A stretch of 36,369 nt of DNA from Prochlorococcus sp. AG-424-A03 (GTDB lineage Bacteria; Cyanobacteriota; Cyanobacteriia; PCC-6307; Cyanobiaceae), in contig QCNA01000011.1 of assembly GCA_003213375.1 (NCBI GenBank), forward strand, positions 1-36,369, in the 5' to 3' direction. Both the position numbers and the translations under genes were made by a program. The notes under the pieces are model-generated. The model searched no databases. It was not told the DNA's origin and worked only from the letters and a program-made list of their open reading frames with translations. Below, piece after piece: positions 9,405-17,937 of this stretch (within the stretch, counting starts at the first letter, position 1; each line of letters opens with the position of its first letter).

Positions 9405-10340
9405 TTATAAATTGTTTTTAAACCAAGAAATTGTTTTGAGGAGGCCTTCCTCTAGTTCAATCTTTGGTTCCCAATTTAATAATTCCTTGGCTAATTGAAT
9501 AGAGGGTTGCCTCTGTTTTGGATCATCTTGTGGGAGCTTTTTGTATTGAAATTCTAAGTTTGGATTTATTAAAACTTTAACCAAATTAGCAAGTTCTTTT
9601 ATAGTAAATTCATTTGGGTTCCCAATATTTAAGGGATATTCATAATCACTCTCCATTAGTAGGGTCATTCCTTGAATTAAATCGTCAACGTAACAAAATG
9701 ATCTTGTTTGACTACCGTCACCATAGATTGTTATTTTTTCATTTTTTAAAGCTTGGATTATAAAGTTGCTAATTACTCTCCCATCATCGAATCTCATGTT
9801 TGGACCATAAGTATTGAAAATTCTCATTATTCTTACTTTGACCCCATGTACTCTTGAATAATCTGAGCAAAGAGTTTCTGCAATTCTTTTACCCTCGTCA
9901 TAACAACTTCTAATCCCAATTGTGTTTACTGATCCTTTATAAGATTCTTTTTGAGGATGTTCTTTTGGATCGCCATAAACTTCACTTGTGCTTGCTAATA
10001 AAATCTTTGCACCTACTCTTTTTGCCAGTCCCAACATGTTGTAAGTACCCATGAAGCTTGTTTTTGTTGTTTTAATTGGATTAAATTGATAATGAACTGG
10101 CGATGCAGGACAAGCTAAATGCCATATATTGTCAATTTCTAGTTTTATAGGCTCAGTTACATCATGTCTTATAAACTCAAAATTTTGATATTTAAATAAA
10201 TCTTTAATATTATTTTTAGTTCCTGTAAAGAAATTATCAAGACATATTACTTCTTCTCCTCTCTCGAGCAATTTTAGTGCAAGATGTGAACCTAGAAATC
10301 CAGCACCGCCTGTTATAAGATTTCTTTTTTTATTATCCAT
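9405..10340 (-). CDS. UDP-glucuronate decarboxylase (UDP-xylose synthase)
   Basis: This short-chain dehydrogenase/reductase converts UDP-glucuronate to UDP-xylose, probably for surface glycan. The Rossmann motif [10 protein letters not shown] is at residues 10-19. The active-site segment [10 protein letters not shown] gives T118 and E120, and SCYDEGKR gives Y147 and K151; E120 and the CYDEGKR context are characteristic of UXS within the SDR family. The 311 residues are normal for the soluble form. It is divergent from UDP-glucose dehydrogenase, which makes its substrate, so the pair forms one short pathway. It is the first gene of the surface island after the core block. Confidence 0.88.
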   Translation of the reverse strand: MDNKKRNLITGGAGFLGSHLALKLLERGEEVICLDNFFTGTKNNIKDLFKYQNFEFIRHDVTEPIKLEIDNIWHLACPASPVHYQFNPIKTTKTSFMGTYNMLGLAKRVGAKILLASTSEVYGDPKEHPQKESYKGSVNTIGIRSCYDEGKRIAETLCSDYSRVHGVKVRIMRIFNTYGPNMRFDDGRVISNFIIQALKNEKITIYGDGSQTRSFCYVDDLIQGMTLLMESDYEYPLNIGNPNEFTIKELANLVKVLINPNLEFQYKKLPQDDPKQRQPSIQLAKELLNWEPKIELEEGLLKTISWFKNNL

Positions 10341-10467
10341 ATAATTAATGTGAACTTTATAAAAATACTTAGTTAATTGAGACCTAAATAATAATATTAT
10401 TATTTTAATATTAAATCATAGGAACCCAATAAAAAATAATCATTTTATTTTGGGAAATTTAAAAAGA

Positions 10468-11865
10468 ATGACCAATAAATTCAAACAAAACATTTGTTGC
10501 ATAGGTGCGGGATATGTTGGAGGACCTACGATGTCTGTAATTGCATTAAATTGTCCTCACTTAAGGGTTGATGTTGTTGATATTGATGAAGAAAGAATAA
10601 AAGAATGGAATAACAATGATATTTCCCAATTACCTATTTTTGAACCTGGTTTGGCGAATATTGTTGGCAAATGTAGGGGTATTAATCTTTTTTTCTCAAA
10701 TAAGGTTGAGGAATGTATTAGAGAAGCAGATATTATTTTTATTTCAGTTAATACTCCTACAAAAAAGAGTGGAATAGGAGCCGGATTTGCAAGTGACTTG
10801 AAGTGGATAGAATCTTCTGCAAGGCAAATTGCCAAATTTGCAAAAGCTCATACCGTAATTGTTGAGAAAAGTACTTTGCCTGTAAAAACTGCTGAAACTA
10901 TAAAAACTATTTTGGATTCATCTGAGCAAAATGATGAGGTGAATATAAAAAATAACAAAACTTTTTCAATAGTATCTAATCCAGAATTCCTTGCAGAGGG
11001 AACAGCTGTTAATGATCTTCAGAATCCTGATAGAGTTTTAATTGGAGGTGATGACGATAATGCAATTAAGTTGATCACAAATATTTATAAAAACTGGATT
11101 GATCCTACTAAGATAATCACAACAAATCTCTGGAGTGCAGAATTATCAAAATTAGTATCTAACGCTTTTTTAGCTCAAAGAATCTCATCTATAAATTCCA
11201 TAACTGCTCTTTGTGAGTCAACTGGGGCTAATATTAATGAAGTTGCTGAGGCAATTGGAACAGATTCAAGGATAGGAAGAAAATTTTTGAAATCTGGTCC
11301 AGGTTTTGGTGGAAGTTGTTTTAAGAAGGATATACTTAATCTCGTCTATTTATGTAATTTTTACGGCCTTTATGAAGTTGCAAATTATTGGGAACAAGTA
11401 GTTAAAGTTAATTTATGGCAACAAAAAAGAATATCAACTCTTATAATAAGACAATTATTTGGAACTCTTGCAAATAAAAAATTAGCAATATTTGGGTTTT
11501 CATTCAAGGCAAATACTAATGATACGAGGGAGTCCCCAAGTATAAATATTTCCAAAAATTTGTTGCAGGAAGGCGCTAAATTAAACTTCTATGATCCAAA
11601 AGTAAAAGAAGGACAAATCTTAAATGAATTTGATGAAACCACAAATAGGGAAAATTGTGTAGTTAGTGAAACACCTTTAAAAGCTGCAGAAGGATGTGAT
11701 GCAATTATAGTTTTAACTGAATGGGAAGAGTTTAAAGTTTTAGATTGGGAAAATATTTATAAAGTAATGCGAAAACCAGCATGGGTGTTTGATTCAAGAA
11801 TTTTTATAGATAAAGAAGTTTTAAAAAAGATTGGTTTCCAAGTCTGGACATTAGGAACTGTGTAG
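10468..11865 (+). CDS. ugd: UDP-glucose 6-dehydrogenase
   Basis: It oxidises UDP-glucose to UDP-glucuronate with two NAD. The N-terminal NAD-binding motif is GAGYVGGPTM, the catalytic Cys is C284 in GPGFGGSCFKKD, and the C-terminal UDP-binding domain contains FGFSFKANTNDTRESPS. It is 465 residues long from the ATG at 10468; a TTG at 10450 would add six residues. NICCIGAGYVGG resembles the longer, eukaryote-like UGDH branch rather than the E. coli type. It is divergent from the UDP-glucuronate decarboxylase, so the two enzymes probably act in sequence. Confidence 0.93.
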   Translation: MTNKFKQNICCIGAGYVGGPTMSVIALNCPHLRVDVVDIDEERIKEWNNNDISQLPIFEPGLANIVGKCRGINLFFSNKVEECIREADIIFISVNTPTKKSGIGAGFASDLKWIESSARQIAKFAKAHTVIVEKSTLPVKTAETIKTILDSSEQNDEVNIKNNKTFSIVSNPEFLAEGTAVNDLQNPDRVLIGGDDDNAIKLITNIYKNWIDPTKIITTNLWSAELSKLVSNAFLAQRISSINSITALCESTGANINEVAEAIGTDSRIGRKFLKSGPGFGGSCFKKDILNLVYLCNFYGLYEVANYWEQVVKVNLWQQKRISTLIIRQLFGTLANKKLAIFGFSFKANTNDTRESPSINISKNLLQEGAKLNFYDPKVKEGQILNEFDETTNRENCVVSETPLKAAEGCDAIIVLTEWEEFKVLDWENIYKVMRKPAWVFDSRIFIDKEVLKKIGFQVWTLGTV

Positions 11866-11973
11866 TGCTTAATAATTTTTATATAATCGCTATAGATTAA
11901 TTTTCAATTCTAGATAAAATAATTTTTTCTTATTGATTAATTTAAAAGATAGATTTATTTATTTTTCTTTTCT

Positions 11974-12111
11974 TTATACTATTATTTTATCTAAATTAGC
12001 TTGCCATCTCTGTCCATAATCATCCAAATTAGAAGTTTTTTGAGCGGTTTTAAGGGCTTTATCTCCCATCTCTTTTATTTTATTGGATTTTGATAAACAA
12101 TATTTATTTAT
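11974..12111 (-). pseudogene. C-terminal remnant of a GT4-type glycosyltransferase
   Basis: The minus strand is open for about 45 codons and ends at a normal stop (11974-11976). The peptide contains NKIKEMGDKALKTA and then DDYGQRWQANLDKII. That is the usual last helix of family 4 glycosyltransferases, and it resembles the tail of the broken GT at 19563-19667 (IKEMGNNAFETV...GNRWKKIL). There is no start codon and no donor-binding domain, because the frame closes at 12112-12114, inside the next gene's terminal codons. It looks like what is left after a deletion or cassette replacement. Coding similarity was judged by eye. Confidence 0.6.
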
Positions 12112-12802
12112 TCAATATATTCCTCTCTAATTTAGTTCTTATTACATCAATACAGGCCTTTTTGAAAAATCTATCCTCTGAAAACATGTAACACCATAGT
12201 CTTTCTATATAATGAGCTTCTATTGGATGTTGATGTTTATTTACAGTATTAAATAATTCAAAATAAAACTCTTTAGGGTGTTTATGAATAGCATCCCTAG
12301 TAACTGCGAAACATCCTCCGTAACTCGTGGGAACGAAAATAGGTATATTTGGAAAAAATTGTTTTGAATATTTTCTAAATCCTAGAATGTTTCTTGAGAT
12401 TTTGTTTTCATCCCAATCATTTTTATATCTAATATCTCTATCTATTGTTAAATTATCTCGCCAATGAAAAGGAGATAATAAACCTAATCTGCTTGCATTA
12501 AATCCGTTTTTTTGGAGATTCTTTAAATATTTTGAGATATCGTTATGTACCATACACCCAAGATCATCTATTCTACCTTGAAGAAAAATATTATTTTCTG
12601 ATATATTTTCATAATTTTCTAATATATGGTGAAGCCAAGTATGAGATTCTCTTCCGACGTTTTTAATTTCTATTAATTTATAATCCCTCTTAATCTTAAT
12701 TTTCTCACCTTTATTATAAATAACTATCTCAAATTCTTTATTTATCTTTCTTATCCAATCAAGATTTTCATTAAATCTTGAAATAATCACTGAAATACTC
12801 AT
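12104..12802 (-). CDS. DUF3431-like protein, possibly glycan-associated
   Basis: The 232-residue cytoplasmic-looking protein has no signal peptide or membrane segment. Visible landmarks are SVIISRFNENLDWI at the N-terminus, NVGRESHTWLHHI, then IFLQGRIDD and a later SYGGCFAVTRDAI. These match my memory of DUF3431, proteins frequently found in glycan clusters and distantly like nucleotide-sugar-binding folds; the activity is unproven. Its 3' end overlaps the glycosyltransferase remnant by a few bases, marking a recombination junction. It is divergent from the UDP-galactopyranose mutase gene with a 43-bp gap. Confidence 0.65.
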   Translation of the reverse strand: MSISVIISRFNENLDWIRKINKEFEIVIYNKGEKIKIKRDYKLIEIKNVGRESHTWLHHILENYENISENNIFLQGRIDDLGCMVHNDISKYLKNLQKNGFNASRLGLLSPFHWRDNLTIDRDIRYKNDWDENKISRNILGFRKYSKQFFPNIPIFVPTSYGGCFAVTRDAIHKHPKEFYFELFNTVNKHQHPIEAHYIERLWCYMFSEDRFFKKACIDVIRTKLERNILNK

Positions 12803-12845
12803 GATATTTTGAGTTATCTTTCTTAGATATATTAATATACTTAAG

Positions 12846-13970
12846 ATGGATAAAAACTCTTTATTAATTGTAGGGGCTGGTTTTGGAGGGGCAACTCTCG
12901 CAAGAATATTTGCTGAGAATAATCAAAAAGTTATTGTTATAGATAAAAGAAATCATATTGGCGGCAATTCTTATGACTATTTAAATGAAAATAACGAAAG
13001 AATACATAAATATGGTCCTCATTTACTTCATGGTGATGCTGATTCAAAAGCTATTAAGTTTTTAAGCAGATTTACAGAATGGACTAAATATGAACACAAA
13101 GTAAGGGCATTATTGAGCGATATGAGTACTACATCCCTTCCCATAAATAGAAACACATTAGAGCATATTTTTAAAATAAGTTTAAATAGTGATCTTGAAA
13201 CTAAAAATTTTCTTGATTCTATAAGAGAAAAAAGTATTGTTCCAAGAAATACTGATGAATTATTTTTATCTAGTGTTGGAGAGAAATTAGCAAATATTTT
13301 TTTTAGGCCCTATACCCAAAAAATGTGGGGGATAGACCCAAAAGAATTAGATGTTCAAATTGGGGCAAGATTACCTGTAAGAACAAATAGAGATGAAAGA
13401 TACTTTACAGATAATTTTCAATTTCTTCCTAAAAATGGATATTTTTCTTTATTTGAAAAGATGTTAGATCATAAGAATATTCAAGTAAATTTAAATACAG
13501 AGTTTTCTAAATCAATGGAAAAACACTATAAACATAATTTTTTATGCTTACCAATAGATCAATATTTTGATTATTGTTTTGGAGAATTACCCTATAGATC
13601 ACTGATCTTTGAAAACAAATTAATGATAAATGACAATTTATCTGCGTCACAAGTAAATTTTACTGATAATTCACCATATACAAGAATGACTCAATGGGAC
13701 CTACTCCCTAATTGTCAATCAAAGAATAAATTTCAACATACCTTAACCTATGAAAGGCCAGTTGATATAAGTAAAAATCCTGGGGAATATTACTATCCTG
13801 TTCAAACCCAAAAATCGAGGAGGATTTTCCAAAAATATGAAAAATTATCTAAAAATTTTGATCACATAACATTTTGTGGACGAACAGGGTTGTTTAAATA
13901 TATAGATATGGTTCCAGCAGTTTCGATACATCTACAAAAAGCATATAATTTTTTAAAAAAAATTAATTAA
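12846..13970 (+). CDS. glf: UDP-galactopyranose mutase
   Basis: This FAD enzyme converts UDP-galactopyranose to UDP-galactofuranose. The N-terminal FAD-binding motif is GAGFGGATLARIFAE, followed by DKRNHIGGNSYDY and HKYGPHLLHG, both classic for Glf. The middle contains RPYTQKMWGIDP, and the C-terminal FCGRTGLFKYIDM closes the FAD site. The 374 residues match bacterial enzymes. The stop overlaps that of galE by 8 bp in convergent orientation. With GalE it gives a complete route from UDP-glucose to UDP-Galf. Confidence 0.93.
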   Translation: MDKNSLLIVGAGFGGATLARIFAENNQKVIVIDKRNHIGGNSYDYLNENNERIHKYGPHLLHGDADSKAIKFLSRFTEWTKYEHKVRALLSDMSTTSLPINRNTLEHIFKISLNSDLETKNFLDSIREKSIVPRNTDELFLSSVGEKLANIFFRPYTQKMWGIDPKELDVQIGARLPVRTNRDERYFTDNFQFLPKNGYFSLFEKMLDHKNIQVNLNTEFSKSMEKHYKHNFLCLPIDQYFDYCFGELPYRSLIFENKLMINDNLSASQVNFTDNSPYTRMTQWDLLPNCQSKNKFQHTLTYERPVDISKNPGEYYYPVQTQKSRRIFQKYEKLSKNFDHITFCGRTGLFKYIDMVPAVSIHLQKAYNFLKKIN

Positions 13971-15006
13971 TACTATTGTTCCTGCAGTACCATTTCCATG
14001 CATGCTCGATAATTAATTCTATTTCTTTATATCTTGGTTCCCAACCTAAAATATCAAATGCTTTATCTGATGATGAAATTAATACTGGAGGATCACCCTC
14101 TCTCCTTTTAGCAATTTTGTAATTTATTTTCTTACCCGTAACTAAGCTTACTTTTTCAATAACTTCTTTTACTGAAAAGCCTTTACCATTTCCTAGATTA
14201 AAAATCTCAGGAGAAAATCCTTTTAATTTATTTTTTTGATTAAAAAGAAAATTTAATCCTTTTATATGGGCATCTGCAAGATCATTAACATGAATGTAAT
14301 CTCTTATACATGTTCCATCTAAAGTTGGATAATCATCACCAAATACCTCCAAAATTTCTTTTTTGCCCGAAATAACATCAAATATTAAAGGAATTAAATG
14401 TGTTTCAGGATTATGATCCTCTCCTATATCACTTGAAGGATCTGCTCCTGCGGCATTAAAATAACGAAAAATTACACTTTTTAATCCATAAGATTCACCA
14501 AAATCTTTTAAAAACCTTTCAACAAAAAACTTACTCCAACCATATGGATTTATTGGATTTTGAATATTATCTTCACTAATGGGAACTTTTTGGGGATATC
14601 CATAAGTAGCACAAGTACTTGAAAAAACTATTGGAATGAATTGCGCACTATTTTTGTTGAATTGAACAATAGATTCCAAAAGATTTAGACTTTTTTCTAC
14701 ATTGTTTTTATAATATTTGATTGGATTTTTAATGCTTTCTCCAACATATGCATATGCGGCGAAGTGTATAATTCCTTCAATTTTAGATTCTTTTGTTAAT
14801 AAATTATTACCTTTAAGCAAATTACTTATTAGGTTTTGATCTGATATGTCCCCTTCTATAAAGGGTACATTAAGTCTTTCTGTCACAATCTTTTCATGCC
14901 CATAAACTAGATTATCTAGAACTATAGGATTAAAGTTTTTCTTTTTTAAGGCTCTTACCGTGTGAGATCCTATATATCCAGCTCCTCCAGTGACTAAAAT
15001 ACTCAT
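13963..15006 (-). CDS. galE: UDP-glucose 4-epimerase
   Basis: It interconverts UDP-glucose and UDP-galactose. Motifs: the NAD-binding VTGGAGYIGSHT at residues 5-16, FAAYAYVGES, the catalytic SSTCATYG and NPYGWSK (Tyr and Lys of the YxxxK pair), and the C-terminal RREGDPPVL. The 347 residues are normal for GalE. It converges on glf, and the last codons overlap across a TTAATTAA sequence. The tRNA-Ala gene begins about 140 bp beyond its start on the other strand. As the supplier of UDP-galactose it is the natural partner of the mutase. Confidence 0.94.
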   Translation of the reverse strand: MSILVTGGAGYIGSHTVRALKKKNFNPIVLDNLVYGHEKIVTERLNVPFIEGDISDQNLISNLLKGNNLLTKESKIEGIIHFAAYAYVGESIKNPIKYYKNNVEKSLNLLESIVQFNKNSAQFIPIVFSSTCATYGYPQKVPISEDNIQNPINPYGWSKFFVERFLKDFGESYGLKSVIFRYFNAAGADPSSDIGEDHNPETHLIPLIFDVISGKKEILEVFGDDYPTLDGTCIRDYIHVNDLADAHIKGLNFLFNQKNKLKGFSPEIFNLGNGKGFSVKEVIEKVSLVTGKKINYKIAKRREGDPPVLISSSDKAFDILGWEPRYKEIELIIEHAWKWYCRNNSIN

Positions 15007-15146
15007 TTTTTATTTTTCAATTCAAATTAATGATCTTAACATTGGAAGTTTAGAAAAAAATATATAACTTATAAAGTATTATAGAAATTGCGGACGTTAA
15101 GCAAGTAATCTATAGATTAAATGTTGTGACTGACGTTAGGAGAATT

Positions 15147-15219
15147 GGGGCCATAGCTCAGTTGGTAGAGCACCTGCATGGCATGCAGGGGGTCAGGGGT
15201 TCAAATCCCCTTGGCTCCA
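15147..15219 (+). tRNA. tRNA-Ala (anticodon GGC)
   Basis: The 73-nt gene folds fully. The acceptor arm GGGGCCA pairs with TGGCTCC and includes the G3:U70 pair that marks alanine tRNAs. The D-arm is GCTC/GAGC, the anticodon stem CCTGC/GCAGG with loop ATGGCAT (anticodon GGC), the T-arm AGGGG/CCCCT with loop TTCAAAT, and the discriminator is A at 15219. CCA is not fully encoded. It sits inside the polysaccharide island and is followed by a partial second copy, so it is a candidate integration target. Confidence 0.95.
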
Positions 15220-15392
15220 TTGAATTTTATTAGTGATAGCAATAGATTCGGGCGATTCTCACAAATCTAATGATTAGACTGATATGGGTTGATAGTTGAC
15301 GATATAGCTAAATTCCGCAATAATTCTCGCAATTTACATTTAGTTATAATCTCTAACGCGTGTTATAGTAATGGGACTCACCTGTTTTTAGC

Positions 15393-15439
15393 CCTTCATG
15401 GCATGCAGGGGGTCAGCGGTTCGATTCCGCCTGGCTCTA
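15393..15439 (+). repeat. Diverged 3' fragment of a tRNA-Ala, candidate attachment-site remnant
   Basis: A 20-base block, CATGGCATGCAGGGGGTCAG, is repeated exactly at 15177-15196 (in the tRNA) and 15397-15416, 220 bp apart in the same orientation. The homology continues to the tRNA 3' end at 15439. Acceptor 5' half and D-arm are absent. The T-stem reads GCGG/CCGC instead of GGGG/CCCC, a compensated change, so this end came from a different functional tRNA-Ala rather than from recent copying. Such a displaced tRNA 3' end is what integration at a tRNA leaves behind. Confidence 0.75.
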
Positions 15440-15679
15440 TTAGTTATTGTTGATTCTTACGCTAAAAGTGTCCCCAAAGGAACATCAGAAAAAGATGAAG
15501 GATTCGCAGAACCTTTATATGAATCACAAGAATTTCTTGCTCCTAGTGATGCAACAACAATAGTTATGCATCATAGTGGCAGGGCTGAAAGTAATTCAGC
15601 AATAAAACTTAAAAGAAATAACCTTTTATTACTTACTTTAGAAGCAATAAAAAAAATAAAATTTAAAAATATATCTTAA
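15398..15679 (+). other. Open frame running out of the tRNA fragment; doubtful or truncated gene
   Basis: The frame is open for 93 codons, but its first ATG lies inside the tRNA-Ala fragment, and the first ~14 codons are tRNA sequence. The remaining part has a plausible amino-acid composition (KGTSEKDEGFAEPLYESQEF, then PSDATTIVMHHSG). No other ATG, GTG or TTG start occurs in frame before a late ATG in the middle. It may be the 3' end of a gene whose 5' part was cut off at the attachment site. I do not recognise the protein and claim no function. Confidence 0.25.
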
Positions 15680-15753
15680 TCTACCTATTTCATTAAGAGA
15701 CTGATTTCTTTAAAAAGACTAAATACATAAAAATGTATTAATCATATTAATAA

Positions 15754-16872
15754 TTAGTTTTCATTTTTTATGATGATTGATTCAATATAATTTGCAATAC
15801 TTCTTGAACCTTTTTTATTAGTATGTGTATAGTCATAAACTCCATCATCTTTTATTATATTCTGTAAATACATCGGGATTAATTCTACGTTTTTTTTGAT
15901 TTTAAATTCCGATAAAATTTTTTCTTGTAATTTAAAAACTTTTAAAAGAGGAGCGCAGTAATTATTATAAGCTTTATTTTCTTCGCCAAGATCTGGGTAC
16001 CTATCATAAACAATTTCTTTGCTAACAAAATTACAACCTGGAACCTGTTGCTGGATAATAAAAATTTTACTCTTTGGGAAATTATTCCTTGTTTGAGTTA
16101 TAAGATTTGAGAAAATTTCTTTATAATTTAAATAAACTTTTTTATTTATATTTTCGTTAAATATAATCTTTTCTCCAATTATCTTGAAATCTTTTTCTCG
16201 GGGTGTGTATGAACTTAAAAGATCATTAATTTCCGTTTTGGAATACAAAAAGAATTCTATTCTATTCCTTAATTCTAAAAATTTACTAACAAAAAATGAA
16301 TTATCTTTGAAAAGATTTTTTATATATCGCCTTTTAGATTGGGCAAAATCTGAATCACTAAATTTTTGATTTACCAATCTTCTATCATTAATTCCAACAT
16401 AGAAGATTACAATACTAACATCATCCTTATCTAAAAATTTTGAGTGCCAATTCAAAATAGATAAAAGATGACCATAGGAACTTTGACCATCAATGCCCCC
16501 ATTGACAAAATCATAATTTTTAAATTTTAAATCTAAGATATCTTGAAATGTCTCACCCTCTGATACATATCGTTGATTAGTCGTGGAACCTCCAATAGTT
16601 AAAACTATCTGTTTATTTGAAATTAAATCTCTACTTCGATAACCATGTGCATCTCGCTTATAAAGAACATTGACTGGTTTTTGAGAAGAATATAGTTTTT
16701 TTACATCGTATTTAAAAATTTTATTTCTCTCTAAACCAGGAATTTGTAAATACTCATTATTTTCAAAAAAATTTTTACGCCAATCGCCTAATATTAATTC
16801 AACTGTGCAAATAAATAATGAAAAAAAAAGAATATTTAAAGATACTAATTTTGGTATTTTTAAAAAATTCAT
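15754..16872 (-). CDS. Membrane-anchored SGNH/GDSL-family hydrolase
   Basis: The 372-residue protein has one N-terminal membrane segment (about 8-28), so the rest is probably extracytoplasmic. SGNH blocks can be followed in order: block I as TIGGSTT (Ser96), block II as NGGIDGQSS, block III as YVGINDRR (Asn162), and block V as DYTHTNKKG (Asp/His near the C-terminus). Members act as esterases or as acetyl-transfer/deacetylation enzymes on surface glycans; the substrate here is unknown. The start lies 3 bp after the stop of the truncated recombinase, so it seems to have been joined to it by recombination. Confidence 0.75.
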   Translation of the reverse strand: MNFLKIPKLVSLNILFFSLFICTVELILGDWRKNFFENNEYLQIPGLERNKIFKYDVKKLYSSQKPVNVLYKRDAHGYRSRDLISNKQIVLTIGGSTTNQRYVSEGETFQDILDLKFKNYDFVNGGIDGQSSYGHLLSILNWHSKFLDKDDVSIVIFYVGINDRRLVNQKFSDSDFAQSKRRYIKNLFKDNSFFVSKFLELRNRIEFFLYSKTEINDLLSSYTPREKDFKIIGEKIIFNENINKKVYLNYKEIFSNLITQTRNNFPKSKIFIIQQQVPGCNFVSKEIVYDRYPDLGEENKAYNNYCAPLLKVFKLQEKILSEFKIKKNVELIPMYLQNIIKDDGVYDYTHTNKKGSRSIANYIESIIIKNEN

Positions 16873-16875
16873 TTT

Positions 16876-17667
16876 TTAAAAATCTATTAAACTTTTAGCA
16901 AAACAACTGATACCTGTATGAAAAAAATAAAATCTTCTATCAATACCTTGAAAATTATTAAAGACGCCAAATAATACTTTTGCAACCTCACAACTTTGCC
17001 CAAATTCTGTCTTTGGTAAATCATTTAATAAAAATAAAATCTCATCATCTTTTAGTCTTTCAATCTTATAACTATTCTTAGATTTACCATCTTTTAATTC
17101 TTTAATAATCAAATCACTAGGCGGTAAAAGTCTTTCATCTAATACTTTTTTAACAACAATAAATTGTAAAAAAGTTTTTACATTTGTAACTACTCTTTTT
17201 TTATATGCACTATCTTTTTTATTTTTTACTAATTTTTCTAAGATAGCTTTGACCGTTGTTGGTACATTTTGGGAACCCTTCATAATTTTAATTTCATTTA
17301 ATAAATAACTGTAATTTCCTCCCCAAAATGACTTACTAATTTTTTTATATTCTTTAAAATCTTCAATTAATTTTTTCCAATCTAAGTTAATTTTGTGGGC
17401 ATTATCTTGGTATAAAATTTCAAGAGCTTCTCTCAAATTAAACCAATAATTTTGATTGCAATCATTAATATTTTGCAGGAAATTTAATAGAGATAATTCT
17501 TGATATGGTTCCCATACTATTGGTAAAGAAACAGTAGTTTTTTTATTTTTATCTGGGTAGTATCTTTGCAATAAAACTTTGCCACCCTTATCACGGACAG
17601 ACGAACCGAAGCCTCTTTGACACTTCAAAGCTTTTTGTATTTTCTTTTCCCAGATCAGCTTTGGCAT
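16876..17667 (-). pseudogene. Tyrosine-recombinase-like integrase, catalytic domain missing
   Basis: The 263-residue product begins PKLIWEKKIQKALKCQRGFG and continues with SSVRDKGGKVLLQRYYPD, an opening I associate with island integrases of marine picocyanobacteria. A helical SAM-like/core-binding region follows (about 90-215). A tyrosine recombinase would next show the catalytic R...HxxR...Y domain. Here the protein ends soon after AKVLFGVF with an unrelated-looking tail and stops, 3 bp before the SGNH gene. It is therefore probably inactive for recombination. With the tRNA-Ala fragment 1.4 kb away it suggests an old tRNA-targeted element. The family call rests on the N-terminal half only. 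Confidence 0.6.
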
Positions 17668-17937
17668 GGCCTTTAAGGGCTAAAACTACTATATACACCT
17701 TTCACCTTTTGGCCACATATTACTTGATCTCCTGACTGATCCTGGCATATCATAAAAAACTCTTTACTACCCAGCATGTGAGTTTACCTGAGATGGGAAT
17801 ATTATTCCTGATAATAGAAATAATGAAATAGGAATAGTTCTTAACTTCATAGAACCTTTTTAATTTCTTAAATATAAAGTTTTTTAAATTATTTTTAAAT
17901 TTCATATGAAAAGAATATAAGTAATTGAATAATCTTA

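Noticed and set aside
15393-15439. Second intact tRNA or a piece of a two-piece tmRNA
   Set aside because: The acceptor 5' half and D-arm are missing, and the block shared with the tRNA-Ala covers the anticodon arm, which a tmRNA acceptor piece would not have; no tag reading frame ending in AA was seen.
17668-17937. Third att copy or a tRNA piece upstream of the truncated recombinase
   Set aside because: I looked for the tRNA-Ala 20-base block and for T-arm patterns here; none is present. A GGAATATTATTCC near-palindrome is too short to interpret.
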